Shown: positions 52,683 through 62,700, counted from the first letter of the stretch. The stretch is DNA of 64,000 nucleotides from Streptomyces asiaticus (GCF_018138715.1 NZ_JAGSHX010000006.1:558001-622000); one strand, 5' to 3'. Program-made: numbers and translations. Notes: generated by a model from the sequence alone, not told the origin.

Positions 52683-54041
52683 GTGTCGGAGGCGATGACC
52701 ACCGACCTCTACGAGGTGACGATGGCCCTGTCGTATGTGCGCGAGGGCATGACGGCCCCCGCCACCTTCGACCTCTACGTCCGCGATCTGCCGCCCGAGC
52801 GGGGCTTCCTGGTCGCCGCGGGCCTGGAACCGGCGCTGGACTTCCTGTCCGGCCTCCGTGTGGAGCCCGAGGACGTGGCGGCGTTCGCCGCGGCGATGGG
52901 CCGTCCGTACGAGGACCTCGAACCGCTGCTGGGACTCGGCTTCGACGGCGAGGTGCGGGCGGTGCCCGAGGGGCGGATCGTCCTCGCCGGGGAGCCGCTG
53001 CTTGAGCTGACCGCGCCGCTGCCACAGGCCCAGCTGGTCGAGACGTATCTGCTGGGGCAGCTGAGCCACCAGACCACCATCGCCTCCAAGGCGGCCCGGT
53101 GCGTGGTGGCCGCGGAGGGGCGCCCGGTGGTGGACTTCTCGCTGCGCCGCACCCACGGCCCCTGGTCCGGGCTCCAGTCGGCGCGGCTGGGCGCGATGAC
53201 CGGGTTCACGGCGACCAGCAATGTGGCGGCGGCCACGGCCTACGGGATCGAGGCCACCGGGACGATGGCGCACTCGTACATCGAGGCGTTCCCGGACGAG
53301 GGGACCGCGTTCCGCGCGTTCGCCCGTACCCACCCCGGCCCGGTCACCTTCCTGGTGGACACCTACGACACGGCGACCGGTGTGGCCACCGCGGCGCGGG
53401 TGCTGCGCGAGCTGGAGTCCGGGCCCCTCGGCGCGATCCGGCTGGACAGCGGTGACCTGGGCGAAGAGGCGGTGCGGGCCCGGAAGATCCTCGACGCGGC
53501 CGGTCTGCCGGAGGTGCGGATCGTGGCGAGTGGCGGGCTCGACGAGTACGCCATCGAGGAGCTGATCCACTCGGGCGCGCCGATCGATGTCTACGCCGTG
53601 GGTACCCGGATGGGCGTGTCAGCCGACGCCGCCTCCCTCGACACCGCGTACAAGCTGGTCGCCTATGACGGGCGGCCGGTGATGAAACTGTCCTCGGCCA
53701 AGGCCACGGCCCCGGGCAGCAAGCAGGTGTGGCGGCGCCCCGGCTTCGCCGATGTGATCGGCGAGCGCGACGAACTTCCGCCCCACGGCGGCACGCCGCT
53801 GCTGGAGACCGTGATGCGGGAGGGCGCACGGACCGCGGCCCCCGACACCCTCGACCGCGCCCGGCGGCGGTTCGACACCGATTTCGCGGGGCTGCCGCCG
53901 CACGCCCGGCGGATCCGCCGCCCGGCCCCGCCCCGGCCCGCCACCTCCGCCGGGCTGGCCCGGCTCGCGGGGCGGGTGCGCCGCCGGATCGAGGTCCGGC
54001 TGGCGGCCGGGGGCGAGGTGGGCGGAAGACAGGCAGCGTGA
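52683..54041 (+). CDS. pncB: Nicotinate phosphoribosyltransferase
   Basis: The 452-residue protein has TTDLYEVTMALSYVREGM, GFLVAAGLEPALDFL, VDFSLRRTHGPWSG, GTMAHSYIEAFPDEGTAFRA (catalytic His region), IRLDSGDLGEEAVRARKIL and SGGLDEYAIEEL. It makes nicotinate mononucleotide for NAD salvage. In Mycobacterium tuberculosis the second copy, pncB2 (Rv0573c), belongs to the DosR regulon, matching its place here. GTG 52683 gives the family-like N-terminus; ATG 52695 is possible. The stop is inside the first unit of a 25-bp repeat. Confidence 0.93.
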   Translation: MSEAMTTDLYEVTMALSYVREGMTAPATFDLYVRDLPPERGFLVAAGLEPALDFLSGLRVEPEDVAAFAAAMGRPYEDLEPLLGLGFDGEVRAVPEGRIVLAGEPLLELTAPLPQAQLVETYLLGQLSHQTTIASKAARCVVAAEGRPVVDFSLRRTHGPWSGLQSARLGAMTGFTATSNVAAATAYGIEATGTMAHSYIEAFPDEGTAFRAFARTHPGPVTFLVDTYDTATGVATAARVLRELESGPLGAIRLDSGDLGEEAVRARKILDAAGLPEVRIVASGGLDEYAIEELIHSGAPIDVYAVGTRMGVSADAASLDTAYKLVAYDGRPVMKLSSAKATAPGSKQVWRRPGFADVIGERDELPPHGGTPLLETVMREGARTAAPDTLDRARRRFDTDFAGLPPHARRIRRPAPPRPATSAGLARLAGRVRRRIEVRLAAGGEVGGRQAA

Positions 54042-54095
54042 CGAAGGCGGAAGACAGGCAGCCTGACGAAGACGGATGACAGGCAGCGTGACGAA
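54021..54095 (+). repeat. 25-bp tandem repeat x3 at the pncB end
   Basis: Units at 54021, 54046 and 54071 begin GGCGGAAGACAGGCAG (third GACGGATGACAGGCAG). The pncB stop is in unit 1. As 25 is not a multiple of 3, each copy shifts frame. Confidence 0.85.
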
Positions 54096-54105
54096 GGAGG
54101 ATGCC

Positions 54106-54771
54106 GTGCCCCGGAGTGCGCACATCGTGAGCGATGTGATGACCCATACCGTCGTCGCCGTCGGCCGCGAAGCGCCGTTCAAGGAGATCGTCAGAACGCT
54201 GGAGCAGTGGCGGGTGAGCGCCCTGCCGGTGCTGGAGGGCGAGGGCCGGGTCATCGGCGTGGTCTCCGAGGCGGATCTGCTGCCCAAGGAGGAGTTCCGC
54301 GACAGCGATCCCGCGCGGGTGACGCAGCTGCGCGACCTTCCCGGTGTCGCCAAGGCGGGCGCGGTGACGGCCGATGAGCTGATGACGTCCCCCGCCATCA
54401 CCGTGCACGCGGGCGCCACGCTCGCCGAGGCCGCGCGGATCATGACCCACAAGCGGGTCAAGCGGCTCCCGGTGGTGGACGAGGAGGGGAGGCTCGAGGG
54501 CATCGTCAGCCGCGCCGACCTGCTGAAGGTGTTCCTGCGGCCGGACGACGACATCGAGGACGAGGTACGCCGCGAGGTGGTGACCCACCTCTTCCCGGCC
54601 CAGGGCGAAACCGTCCGGGTGAGCGTGAACGAGGGCGTGGTCACCCTGGCCGGACGGGTCAAGGAGGCCGTCCTCATCCCGGCGGCGGCCCGCCTCATCC
54701 GCGCGATCGAGGGCGTGGTCGACTTCGACAATCAGCTCACGGCCGCGCCCCATACGACCCAGCGGCGGTAG
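54106..54771 (+). CDS. CBS-domain pair plus BON domain protein
   Basis: The 221-residue protein has CBS1 (~6-70: DVMTHTVVAVGREAPFKEIV, VIGVVSEADLL), CBS2 (~85-150: ELMTSPAITVHAGATLAEAA, LEGIVSRADLLKVFLRPDDD) and a BON domain (~160-215: VRVSVNEGVVTLAGRVKEAV). It is homologous to the CBS-BON gene at 47566, notably the shared LLKVFLRPDDxI ending. GTG 54106 has AAGGAGG upstream. It closes the plus-strand usp-adh-usp-pncB run. Confidence 0.9.
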   Translation: MPRSAHIVSDVMTHTVVAVGREAPFKEIVRTLEQWRVSALPVLEGEGRVIGVVSEADLLPKEEFRDSDPARVTQLRDLPGVAKAGAVTADELMTSPAITVHAGATLAEAARIMTHKRVKRLPVVDEEGRLEGIVSRADLLKVFLRPDDDIEDEVRREVVTHLFPAQGETVRVSVNEGVVTLAGRVKEAVLIPAAARLIRAIEGVVDFDNQLTAAPHTTQRR

Positions 54772-54921
54772 GCGCGCCGTCCGGCGGCCCCTAGCGGGCC
54801 CTAGCGGGCCATGTGGCTTAGGGCCCGGGCCCTGGGGGTGGCGGGCCCGCTCGATCAGCCGCCGCGGCCCGCTGACACGGCCGCTGACGGGCGGGACGCC
54901 CGAGGGCGCCGATCGGTTGTT

Positions 54922-55134
54922 GGGTGCGGGTTTCGTTTCGCGCCTTCGGCGCCATTGAGCAGCGGGGCAGGGGGCGGGGAGCGCGGGCCTCGCCGCCGGC
55001 CGCCGGGTCGGTGAGGGCAGGGGCGGTGGCGGCTTCCGTGCTCGGTGGCCGGAGCCCCTCCGGGCTGCGGGTCGGCGGGGTCTGCGGACCCCCTTCCGAA
55101 AAATGCTTGATCTGACGCAACTAATTCATCAAGC
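54922..55134 (+). repeat. Intergenic element, copy B (~213 bp)
   Basis: Homologous to copy A (49115-49325), same orientation, with the same terminal GCTTGAT...ATCAAGC arms (55105-55134). It lies between the CBS gene and the convergent membrane-protein gene. No other gene is seen in 54772-55194. Confidence 0.8.
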
Positions 55135-55194
55135 GATGGGGGCCCGCCGGGTCCGCCGGGGCGGGGTCCTGGGCGTCCGGGCACGGCCATCGTG

Positions 55195-55776
55195 TCAGCG
55201 GATGTGGCGGCTCCAGCGGGGGCCGACCTCGGCCCAGGCGCGGCCCCACTCCTGGGTGCGGGCGCGGTCCAGGCGCCAGCGCGCCACGCCGCGTCCGGCC
55301 AGCGACACCGCGCCCACGCCCGCCGCGGCGGAGGTCCCGGCGAGCACCGCGCGGGTGGCGATCTGCTCGGGGGTGGGCGGCCGCTGGACCAGGCGGCCCC
55401 GGCCGTCGGTCCAGATCTCGGTGGCGGTGCCCGCCTTGCTCCCCTCGTGGACCCGTGCCGTACCGGTGTGGACGGCGCCGTCCGGGCCGGTCCACCGGAC
55501 GATCGCGCGCACCAGGCCGGTGGTGGAGCCGTCGGCGGCGGGCTGTGCGACGGGGGCGTCCTCCTTCAGCACTGCGGGCACCCGGTGCCGGTCCGCCCGC
55601 TCCTGCCGCAGTGACGCGTCCACGGCGGTGCCCGCGGCCACCCCGGCCGCCGGGCCGCCGACCGCCATCACCAGGCCGGTCACGAGCACGACCCACGCCT
55701 CGATCACGTCCGAGCGGCGTCTGAGCGGATTGCGCCGCCACCGCCACAACCGCCGCCCCCGCACTTGCGTGCCCAT
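55195..55776 (-). CDS. Rv1733c-family membrane protein
   Basis: The 193-residue protein has an Arg-rich N-terminus ([20 protein letters not shown]), a first span ([21 protein letters not shown]), an extracytoplasmic domain of ~95 residues ([50 protein letters not shown]) and a second span ([18 protein letters not shown]). This layout is that of Rv1733c, a DosR-regulon membrane protein of unknown function. It is divergent from the response regulator gene; a DevR-like box lies in the gap. ATG 55776 has only a weak SD. Confidence 0.85.
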   Translation of the reverse strand: MGTQVRGRRLWRWRRNPLRRRSDVIEAWVVLVTGLVMAVGGPAAGVAAGTAVDASLRQERADRHRVPAVLKEDAPVAQPAADGSTTGLVRAIVRWTGPDGAVHTGTARVHEGSKAGTATEIWTDGRGRLVQRPPTPEQIATRAVLAGTSAAAGVGAVSLAGRGVARWRLDRARTQEWGRAWAEVGPRWSRHIR

Positions 55777-55832
55777 GCCGTGACCGTCGCACGCGCGGGG
55801 CGGGCGGGACGAGGGCCGGGCAGCCCCCTTGG

Positions 55833-55847
55833 GGGCCCGTTCGGCCC
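55833..55847. promoter_or_regulatory. OsdR/DevR-like box between Rv1733c-like and response-regulator genes
   Basis: GGGCCCGTTCGGCCC differs by one base from the 47478-47492 box. It lies 57 bases from the membrane-protein start and 77 from the regulator start, so it may serve both and allow autoregulation. Confidence 0.55.
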
Positions 55848-55923
55848 TGGTACCGCGCTGACCTGCTGCGCCACGATTCCCACCGGGGGCCGGGCGGACG
55901 GCGGACGAACGGTGCGAGAGCCC

Positions 55924-56628
55924 ATGACGGAGACCGAAGCGACACGAGCGACACCGGCGACGCCCATCAGGGTGTTCGTCCTCGACGACCATGAGGTCGT
56001 CCGGCGCGGACTGCACGATCTGCTGGACGCCGAACCGGACATCGAGGTGGTCGGCGACGCCGGGACCGTGGACCACGCGATGGCCCGGGGCCCGGCGCTA
56101 CGGCCCGACGTGGCCATCCTGGACGTCCGGCTGCCGGACGGGGACGGCATCACGGTCTGCCGTGAGCTGCGCTCCCGTATGCCGGGTCTGGCCTGTCTGA
56201 TGCTGACGTCGTTCGACGACGACGATGCCCTGCTGGACGCGATCATGGCCGGGGCGGCGGGCTATGTGCTCAAGCAGATCAAGGGGTCGGACCTGGTCTC
56301 GGCGGTGCGCACCGTGGCGTCCGGCCAGTCGATGCTGGACCCGGCCACCACCGCCCGGCTGATGAGCACCCTGCGGGGCGACACCGCCCCGCAGGAGCCC
56401 CGGGACGAGGTGCTGGCCGGGCTGTCCCCGCGCGAGCGGGAGATCCTGGTGCTGATCGGCGACGGGCTCACCAACCGGCAGATCGGCAAGCGGCTCTTCC
56501 TGTCCGAGAAGACGGTCAAGAACCACATCTCCCGGCTGCTGGCCAAGCTGGGCGTGGAGCGCCGCATCCAGGCGGCGGTGCTGGCGACCCACTCGGCCCC
56601 GCGCCCCGACGACGGCCATCCGGGATGA
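55924..56628 (+). CDS. osdR: NarL/LuxR-type response regulator, OsdR/DevR-like
   Basis: The 234-residue protein has a receiver domain with acidic pair Asp21-Asp22, phosphoacceptor Asp67 ([13 protein letters not shown]), Thr95 and Lys117. A LuxR-type helix-turn-helix lies at ~160-215 ([40 protein letters not shown]). The sequence style ([35 protein letters not shown]) matches DevR/DosR. Its likely kinase partner is the two-GAF histidine kinase at 57888-59600. The ATG 55924 has weak SD GAGAG. A DevR-like box precedes it. Confidence 0.85.
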   Translation: MTETEATRATPATPIRVFVLDDHEVVRRGLHDLLDAEPDIEVVGDAGTVDHAMARGPALRPDVAILDVRLPDGDGITVCRELRSRMPGLACLMLTSFDDDDALLDAIMAGAAGYVLKQIKGSDLVSAVRTVASGQSMLDPATTARLMSTLRGDTAPQEPRDEVLAGLSPREREILVLIGDGLTNRQIGKRLFLSEKTVKNHISRLLAKLGVERRIQAAVLATHSAPRPDDGHPG

Positions 56629-56693
56629 CACGGCTCCACCACCCTGATGGACGACCACCACCACTGACGGCGCACCGGCGAGGAGAGGACCCC

Positions 56694-57698
56694 ATGCAGC
56701 CCGCAATGCTCGACGCGGCGATCCTGGAGAAGCTCATCTCCGCGGCCGTGGCCGCTCCCTCGATCCACAACACCCAGCCCTGGCGCTACCGGCTGAACCC
56801 CGACACCGTCACCCTGGAGGTCCGGGCCGCCCCCGAGCGGGCGCTGCGGTACGCCGATCCGATGGGCCGGGCGCTGAGCGTCTCCGCCGGGGCCGCCGTG
56901 TTCAATCTGCGGGTCGCCGTGGCCCACTTCGGCTGGGATCCGGTGGTCCGGCTGCTGCCGTCCCGGTCGCAGCCGGATCTGCTGGCCACGGTGCGCCTGG
57001 CCGCGTCGCCCACTGACCGTGCCGGGCGCCACGACGGCGGACACGACGACCTGTACGACGTGATCTGGCGGCGGCACAGCAGCCGCTCGCCCTATTCCGC
57101 GCGCCGGCTGCCCGCACGGGTGCTGTGCGACCTGACGGAGGCCGCGCGCGCGAACGGGGCCACGCTGTGGCTGGCGGACCCCGAGGAGACCGCATGGCTG
57201 CTGCGGCTGACCGCCGAGGCGGAGCGGCGCGTCTCCGGGGACCCGCGCCGGCTCGCCGAGAGCCGTACCTGGATCCGCGACACCGGGCCGTACGGAATCC
57301 CCTCGACCGCCCTCGGCCCACGGGACGCCACCGGACGGCTGCCGATGCGCGACTACCTCGGGCCGCGGCCCGACGGCCGCTGGGGCGGCGACCGGTCCGC
57401 CGCCGCCCCGTTCGAGTCCCACCCGACCATCGCCGTGCTGACCACGGACCAGGACCGGCGCACCGACTGGCTGCGGGCCGGGCAGGCGCTGGAACACGTC
57501 CTGCTGCTGGCGACCTCGCACGCGGTCCGGGCGTCCCTGCTGCACCAGGCGCTGGAGTGGTCCGATCTGCGGTGGTCGCTGGGCGGCGCCCACCCGGCGC
57601 CCGGCCATGTGCAGATGCTGATCCGGCTGGGTTACGGACCGGTGGGCCCGGCCACGCCGCGCAACGGGGCGGCCGAGGCCCTGGACGGCGGCCGCTGA
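56694..57698 (+). CDS. Acg-family FMN-binding oxidoreductase (nitroreductase fold)
   Basis: The 334-residue protein matches Acg (Rv2032)-type proteins: AAVAAPSIHNTQPWRYRL near the N-terminus (FMN site), VSAGAAVFNLRVAVAHFGWD, RRHSSRSPYSARRLP and LLATSHAVRASLLHQALEWS. It has two half-domains related to nitroreductases; mycobacterial Acg sequesters FMN without known reductase activity and is DosR-regulated. GAGGAGAGG precedes ATG 56694. It follows the response regulator by 65 bases. Confidence 0.9.
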   Translation: MQPAMLDAAILEKLISAAVAAPSIHNTQPWRYRLNPDTVTLEVRAAPERALRYADPMGRALSVSAGAAVFNLRVAVAHFGWDPVVRLLPSRSQPDLLATVRLAASPTDRAGRHDGGHDDLYDVIWRRHSSRSPYSARRLPARVLCDLTEAARANGATLWLADPEETAWLLRLTAEAERRVSGDPRRLAESRTWIRDTGPYGIPSTALGPRDATGRLPMRDYLGPRPDGRWGGDRSAAAPFESHPTIAVLTTDQDRRTDWLRAGQALEHVLLLATSHAVRASLLHQALEWSDLRWSLGGAHPAPGHVQMLIRLGYGPVGPATPRNGAAEALDGGR

Positions 57699-57719
57699 CG
57701 CGGCACAGGCCAGCACCTA

Positions 57720-57885
57720 CAGCGGCGCCACGGTCGGCGCTTGTCGCCGCGCCACGGCCGACGCCGACCGCCGCGCCAGGGCAGGCATCCATCACCACGC
57801 CACGACCAGCGCCGACCGGCTACGCCGCGGGCCACCGCCAATCGCCGCGCCACGGGCCACCGCCGACCGCCGCCGCCCGGCCACC
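57720..57885. repeat. Low-complexity GC tract with imperfect CGCCGCGCCACGG-type repeats
   Basis: This gap between the Acg gene and the convergent kinase consists of imperfect copies of CGCCACGGCCGACCGCCG-like units of ~20-40 bp. No gene or clear terminator is seen. Confidence 0.6.
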
Positions 57886-57887
57886 GC

Positions 57888-59600
57888 CTACCGCTCCGGC
57901 AGCGGTACCGACCACACCAGGCGGGTGCCGCCGCCCGGCGGCTCGCCGAGTTCCAGCTCACCGCCGAGCTTCTCGGCGCGCTCGGCCATGTTCCGCAGTC
58001 CGCTGCGACGGCCGCCCTCGGGGATGCCCACCCCGTCGTCCGTGACCGTGAGGGTCAGCCGCCCGGACGCCACGATCAGCGAGATCTCGGCGGCGGCGGC
58101 CTCCGCGTGCCGGGCGATGTTCGACAGCGCCTCGGCCAGCACGGCGACCATGTCGTCCGCGACCAAGCGCGGCACATCGGTGTCGACCAGGCCCTCGGTG
58201 CGCAGCGAGGGGGTGAAGCCGAGCGCGGGCACGGCCTCCTCGATGGTCTTGGCGGTACGGACCCGCAGCCCCTGGACCGCGGGGCCCGCCTCGTGCGAAC
58301 GCAGCCCGAAGATCGTCGAGCGGATGATCTTGATGGTGTCGTCCAGGTCGTCCACCACCCGCAGCAGCCGCTCCGAGCCCTCCGGATGCTGGACGAACCG
58401 CAGCGTGGACTGGAGCGTCATTCCGGCGGCGAAGAGCCGCTGGATGGCCAGGTCGTGCAGATCGCGGGCGATCCGGTCGCGGTCCTCGAGCAGGGCGAGC
58501 TGCTCGGCGTCGCGCCGTCGCTCGGCCAGTTTCATCGCGATCGCCGCCTGGCCCGCGAAGCCCAGCAGGGTGTCGGTCTCGATCTGGGTGAAGACGGGGC
58601 TGTCCGCCACCCGGGCCAGCGCGAGCACCCCGCCCACCCCGTCCCGCGTCCGCATCGGCACCGCGACGGCCGGGCCGAGCCCCTCCCAGCGCTGCGGACC
58701 GACCGTGATCCGCGGGTCGTTCTGGACGTCGGTGCTGGTGACCGGCTCGGAGGCGGTGAAGGCCGCACCGCCGAAGGTGCCCCGGCGGGGCAGCACCAGA
58801 CCGCGGTGGGCCTCGGCGTCGGTGCCCGCCGCCAGCGCGACCTGGAGCTCGTCGGTACCGGCCATCGGCAGCATCAGCACACCGAGGTCGGCGGAGAGGA
58901 TCCGGCGGGCGTGCTCGACGATCAGCGCCAGGACCCTGGTCTCGTCCACTCCGGACAGCAGGCTGCGGGTGACCTCGGCGTTCGCCTCCAGCCAGCGCTG
59001 GCGGTGCTGGGCCTCCTCGTACAGCCGGGCGTTCTCGATGGCCACCCCGGCGGCCACGGCGAGGGTGGACAGCACCGTCTCGTCCTGGCCGTCGAACTCC
59101 TTACCGCCGCGCTTCTCGGTGAGGTAGAGGTTGCCGAAGACCTCGTCACGCACCCGGATGGGGACTCCGAGGAAGGAGTGCATCGGCGGGTGGTTCGGCG
59201 GAAAGCCGTAGGAGGCCGGGTGCTCCGAGAGCTCGGCCAGCCGCAGCGGCTGGGGGTGGCGGATCAGCTCGCCGAGCAGCCCGTGGCCCGACGGCAGCCG
59301 CCCGATCGCCTCGGCCCGCTCCTTGGCGACGCCCACCGGCAGGAACTCGGCCAGCCGCTCGTCCTCGCCGATCACGCCCAGCGCCCCGTATTCGGCGTCG
59401 ACCAGCACCACCGCGGCCTCGACGATCCTCCGCAGCACATGCGACAGATCCAGCTCCCGGCCGACCGAGAGCACCGCTTCCAGCAGGCTGTGCACCCGGT
59501 CCTGGGTGCCACGCACCCCGTCGATGCGCACCTGGAGCTCTTCCAGCAGCTCGTCCAGCCGCAGCCGGGGCAGGTACTCCGTACTCCTCGTGCTCTCCAT
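57888..59600 (-). CDS. osdK: Two-GAF sensor histidine kinase, OsdK/DevS-like
   Basis: The 570-residue protein has GAF-A (~55-190), GAF-B (~215-355), a HisKA_3 dimerisation helix with phosphoacceptor His382 (RIARDLHDLAIQRLFA) and an HATPase domain (EALSNIARHAEAAAAEI, VTDDGVGIPEGG). In GAF-A, FPPNHPPMHSFLGVP aligns with the DevS segment holding haem ligand His149, so His137 is the candidate haem iron ligand. This predicts an O2/NO/CO or redox sensor. The partner is the adjacent NarL-type regulator. ATG 59600; a GTG at 59606 with GGAGG upstream is an alternative. Confidence 0.88.
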   Translation of the reverse strand: MESTRSTEYLPRLRLDELLEELQVRIDGVRGTQDRVHSLLEAVLSVGRELDLSHVLRRIVEAAVVLVDAEYGALGVIGEDERLAEFLPVGVAKERAEAIGRLPSGHGLLGELIRHPQPLRLAELSEHPASYGFPPNHPPMHSFLGVPIRVRDEVFGNLYLTEKRGGKEFDGQDETVLSTLAVAAGVAIENARLYEEAQHRQRWLEANAEVTRSLLSGVDETRVLALIVEHARRILSADLGVLMLPMAGTDELQVALAAGTDAEAHRGLVLPRRGTFGGAAFTASEPVTSTDVQNDPRITVGPQRWEGLGPAVAVPMRTRDGVGGVLALARVADSPVFTQIETDTLLGFAGQAAIAMKLAERRRDAEQLALLEDRDRIARDLHDLAIQRLFAAGMTLQSTLRFVQHPEGSERLLRVVDDLDDTIKIIRSTIFGLRSHEAGPAVQGLRVRTAKTIEEAVPALGFTPSLRTEGLVDTDVPRLVADDMVAVLAEALSNIARHAEAAAAEISLIVASGRLTLTVTDDGVGIPEGGRRSGLRNMAERAEKLGGELELGEPPGGGTRLVWSVPLPER

Positions 59601-59792
59601 ACCCACGGTGCCTCCGTCGGCCCCACCGTGCTCGGCACGGCATTCCGCACGGCCCTCACTCCTTTCACGGTAGCCGCGCCGGGCCGACGGTGAGTGCTGC
59701 GGGACATCTTGGCGGGAGGGGGTGCGTTGGCTAATGTGCGGGCCTGTTCGTTCTGGAGCGTTTCCACACCCCACAGAAGGGTGGACCACCAG

Positions 59793-62700
59793 ATGCCCCG
59801 ACGCCCCCGACGTCGCTTCCCCCTCCCCCGTTTCCCTTCGCTCTCCCGGTTTCCCCGGCTCGCCGCCGTCGCCCTGGCCCTCGCGCTCGCCGCCCCCACC
59901 GCCCCGGCGGCAGCGGCGGCCACCCCCGAGCCTCCCTCGGATGTCTACAAACTGCTGGAGGATCCCGAGGTCACCGCGGTCGGACAGGAGCCCGCCCACG
60001 CCCGGTTGACCCCGTACGCCGACACCGCCGAGGCCCTCGAAGGCGGCGCCAGGAGCCGCTGGACCGCCTCGCTCGACGGCACCTGGAAGCTCCATATGTC
60101 CGACCGCCCCGAGGAGGTGCCGAAGGACTTCTTCACCGAGGGCTACGACACCTCCAGGGGCGGCTGGCGCAGTGTGAGCGTGCCGCACACCTGGCAGACG
60201 GACGGCCTGGACCATCCGGTGTTCCGGAACATCCCCACCGAGATGTATCCGGACGACCCCCCGAAGGTCCCGCACGACGTCAATCCGACCGGTGCCTACG
60301 TCAAGACCTTCGAGCTGCCGAAGAGCTGGGAGAAGCGGCGGACGTTCCTCCGCTTCGAGGGCGTCACCAGCGGCTATCTGGTCTGGGTGAACGGCTCCTA
60401 CGCGGGCTATGACCAGGGCGGTTACACCCCCGCCGAGTTCGACATCAGCGACCGGCTGCACCCGGGCCGCAACACCATCGCGGTGCAGGTCCACCGCTGG
60501 GGTTCGGGGTCGCATATGGAGGACTACGACCAGTGGCGGTTCTCGGGCATCTTCCGCTCGGTCGGGCTGTACTCCACCCCGGCCGAATATCTGCGGGACA
60601 TCACCGTCAAGACCGATCTGGACGCCCGGTACCGCGACGCCCGGCTGACCGCCGAGGTCGATGTGGCCGCCAAGGGCCCGGAGCGCGCCGCGGACGACCG
60701 CAAGGCACTCGGCGACCGCAAGGTGCTCGGCACCCTCTACGACGAGCACGGACGCAAGGTGACAACGATGTCGGGGACGGTGGGCGGCGGCGGTGGCTCC
60801 ACCACCCTCGCCGCCGATGTGGCCGACCCGGCCAAGTGGACCGATGAGACGCCCCACCTCTACACCCTCGTCGTCCGGCTCACCGGCGCCGACGGCTCGG
60901 TCACCCACACCACCGCCCAGCCCGTGGGGTTCCGCGAGACAGAGATCAAGGACAGACAGCTCCTCGTCAACGGGAAACGCATCCTCGTCAAGGGCGTCAA
61001 CCGCTCCGAGACCGACCCCGACACCGGCCGCCACGCCACCCGTGAGCGCACCGCCTCCGACGTCTCGCTGATGAAGCAGCTCAACATCAACTCCGTGCGC
61101 ACCTCGCACTACCCCTCGGATCCGTACCTCTACGAGCTGGCCGACGCGCGCGGTCTGTGGATCGACGACGAGGTGGACATCGAGACCCATCACCACGACG
61201 GCTGCCCGGACGACTGCCTGGCCGAACGGCCCGAGTGGCAGGCGGCGTTCATGGACCGCCTCACCGCGATGTACGAACGGGACAAGAACCATCCCAGCGT
61301 GCTGATGTGGGACACCGGCAACGAGGCCGGACTGGGCAAGGCCCACTACGCGATGGCCGACTTCCTCGACCGCGAGGACCCGGCCCGGCCGGTCTACCAC
61401 CAGCCCAACGTCCCGGACGGCGACGCCCCGTTCGCCGATGTCTGGGGCCCGCGCTACCCCTCCCCCTCGGGCCTGGAGGAGAAGGCGAAGGCCACCACCA
61501 AGCCGATCATCATGGGTGAGTACGCCCACGCCATGGGCAACTCGCTCGGGAACTTCCGCGAGTTCTGGGATGTGGTGCGGAAGTACCCCCAGGTCCAGGG
61601 CGGCTACATCTGGGACTGGGCGGAGCAGAACATCACCCAGCCGCTGCTGACCACCCCCGACACCTCCGGCAACGACATCCTGTCGTACGTCTCCGGAAAG
61701 CCCGGCCTGGTGGCGGGACACCGGGGCAAGGCGCTGGAGCTGTCCGGTCTTGACGACTTCGTGGAGGTCTACCGCGATCCGAAGCTGGACGCGGTGTCGG
61801 ACGCGCTCACCCTGGACGCCTGGGTGAAACCCGCCGGCTGGACCGGCTCCTTCGCCATGATCGCCAAGGGCGACCACAGCTATGCGCTGAAGATGCGCGA
61901 CAAGGACACCCTGGAGTTCTCTGTCTACGGCGACGGGGACTGGCACACCGTGGCGGCCGATGTCCCCGCCGGCTGGTACGGCTCCTGGCATCGCGTCTCC
62001 GCCACCTTCGACGGCCGGACACTCCGGCTGCTCATCGACGGGAAGCAGACCGCGTCGGCCGACTGGACCGGCTCGGTCGGCTACTCCGCGCAGCCGGTGA
62101 ACATCGGCCGCAACCCGGAGACCGACCAGGAGAACATCCGCACCCGGATGGCACACGGCACCGTCGACCAGGTCCGCGTCTACCACAAGGCGCTGAGCCC
62201 CGATCAGCTCGCCGCCGACCCCAGCGCGGACGCGGTGCTCGCGCTCGACTTCGACCGGCTCGACCGCAAGGGGGACTTCCTGTCCTACGGTGCCGGGACC
62301 GGCGGGGTCGACGGGGTGGTCTCCTCCGACCGCACCGTCCAGCCCGAGGCCCGCACCATGGCGGCCGTCCACGCCCCGATCCGGATCTCGGGCGAGGAGG
62401 CCCGCGCGGGCCGGATCGAAGTGCGCAACGAGCGGTCCTTCACCGGCACCGGCGACCTCCGGCTGCGCTGGCGCGTCACCGAGGGGGCCCGCACCCTGGC
62501 CCGGGGCAGCCGGAACCTCGACCTCGCCGCCGGTGAGCGGAGCACCCTCCAGCTGCCCAAGCCGCCTGCCAACCCTAGGGACGCCGACCGGCAGCTGACC
62601 GTGGAGGCGGTGCAGGCGGCGGACACGGCCTGGGCGAAGGCCGGACACCGGGTGGCGGTCGAGCAGTTCGACATCGGCGGCCACCAGCTCGCGGGCACGA

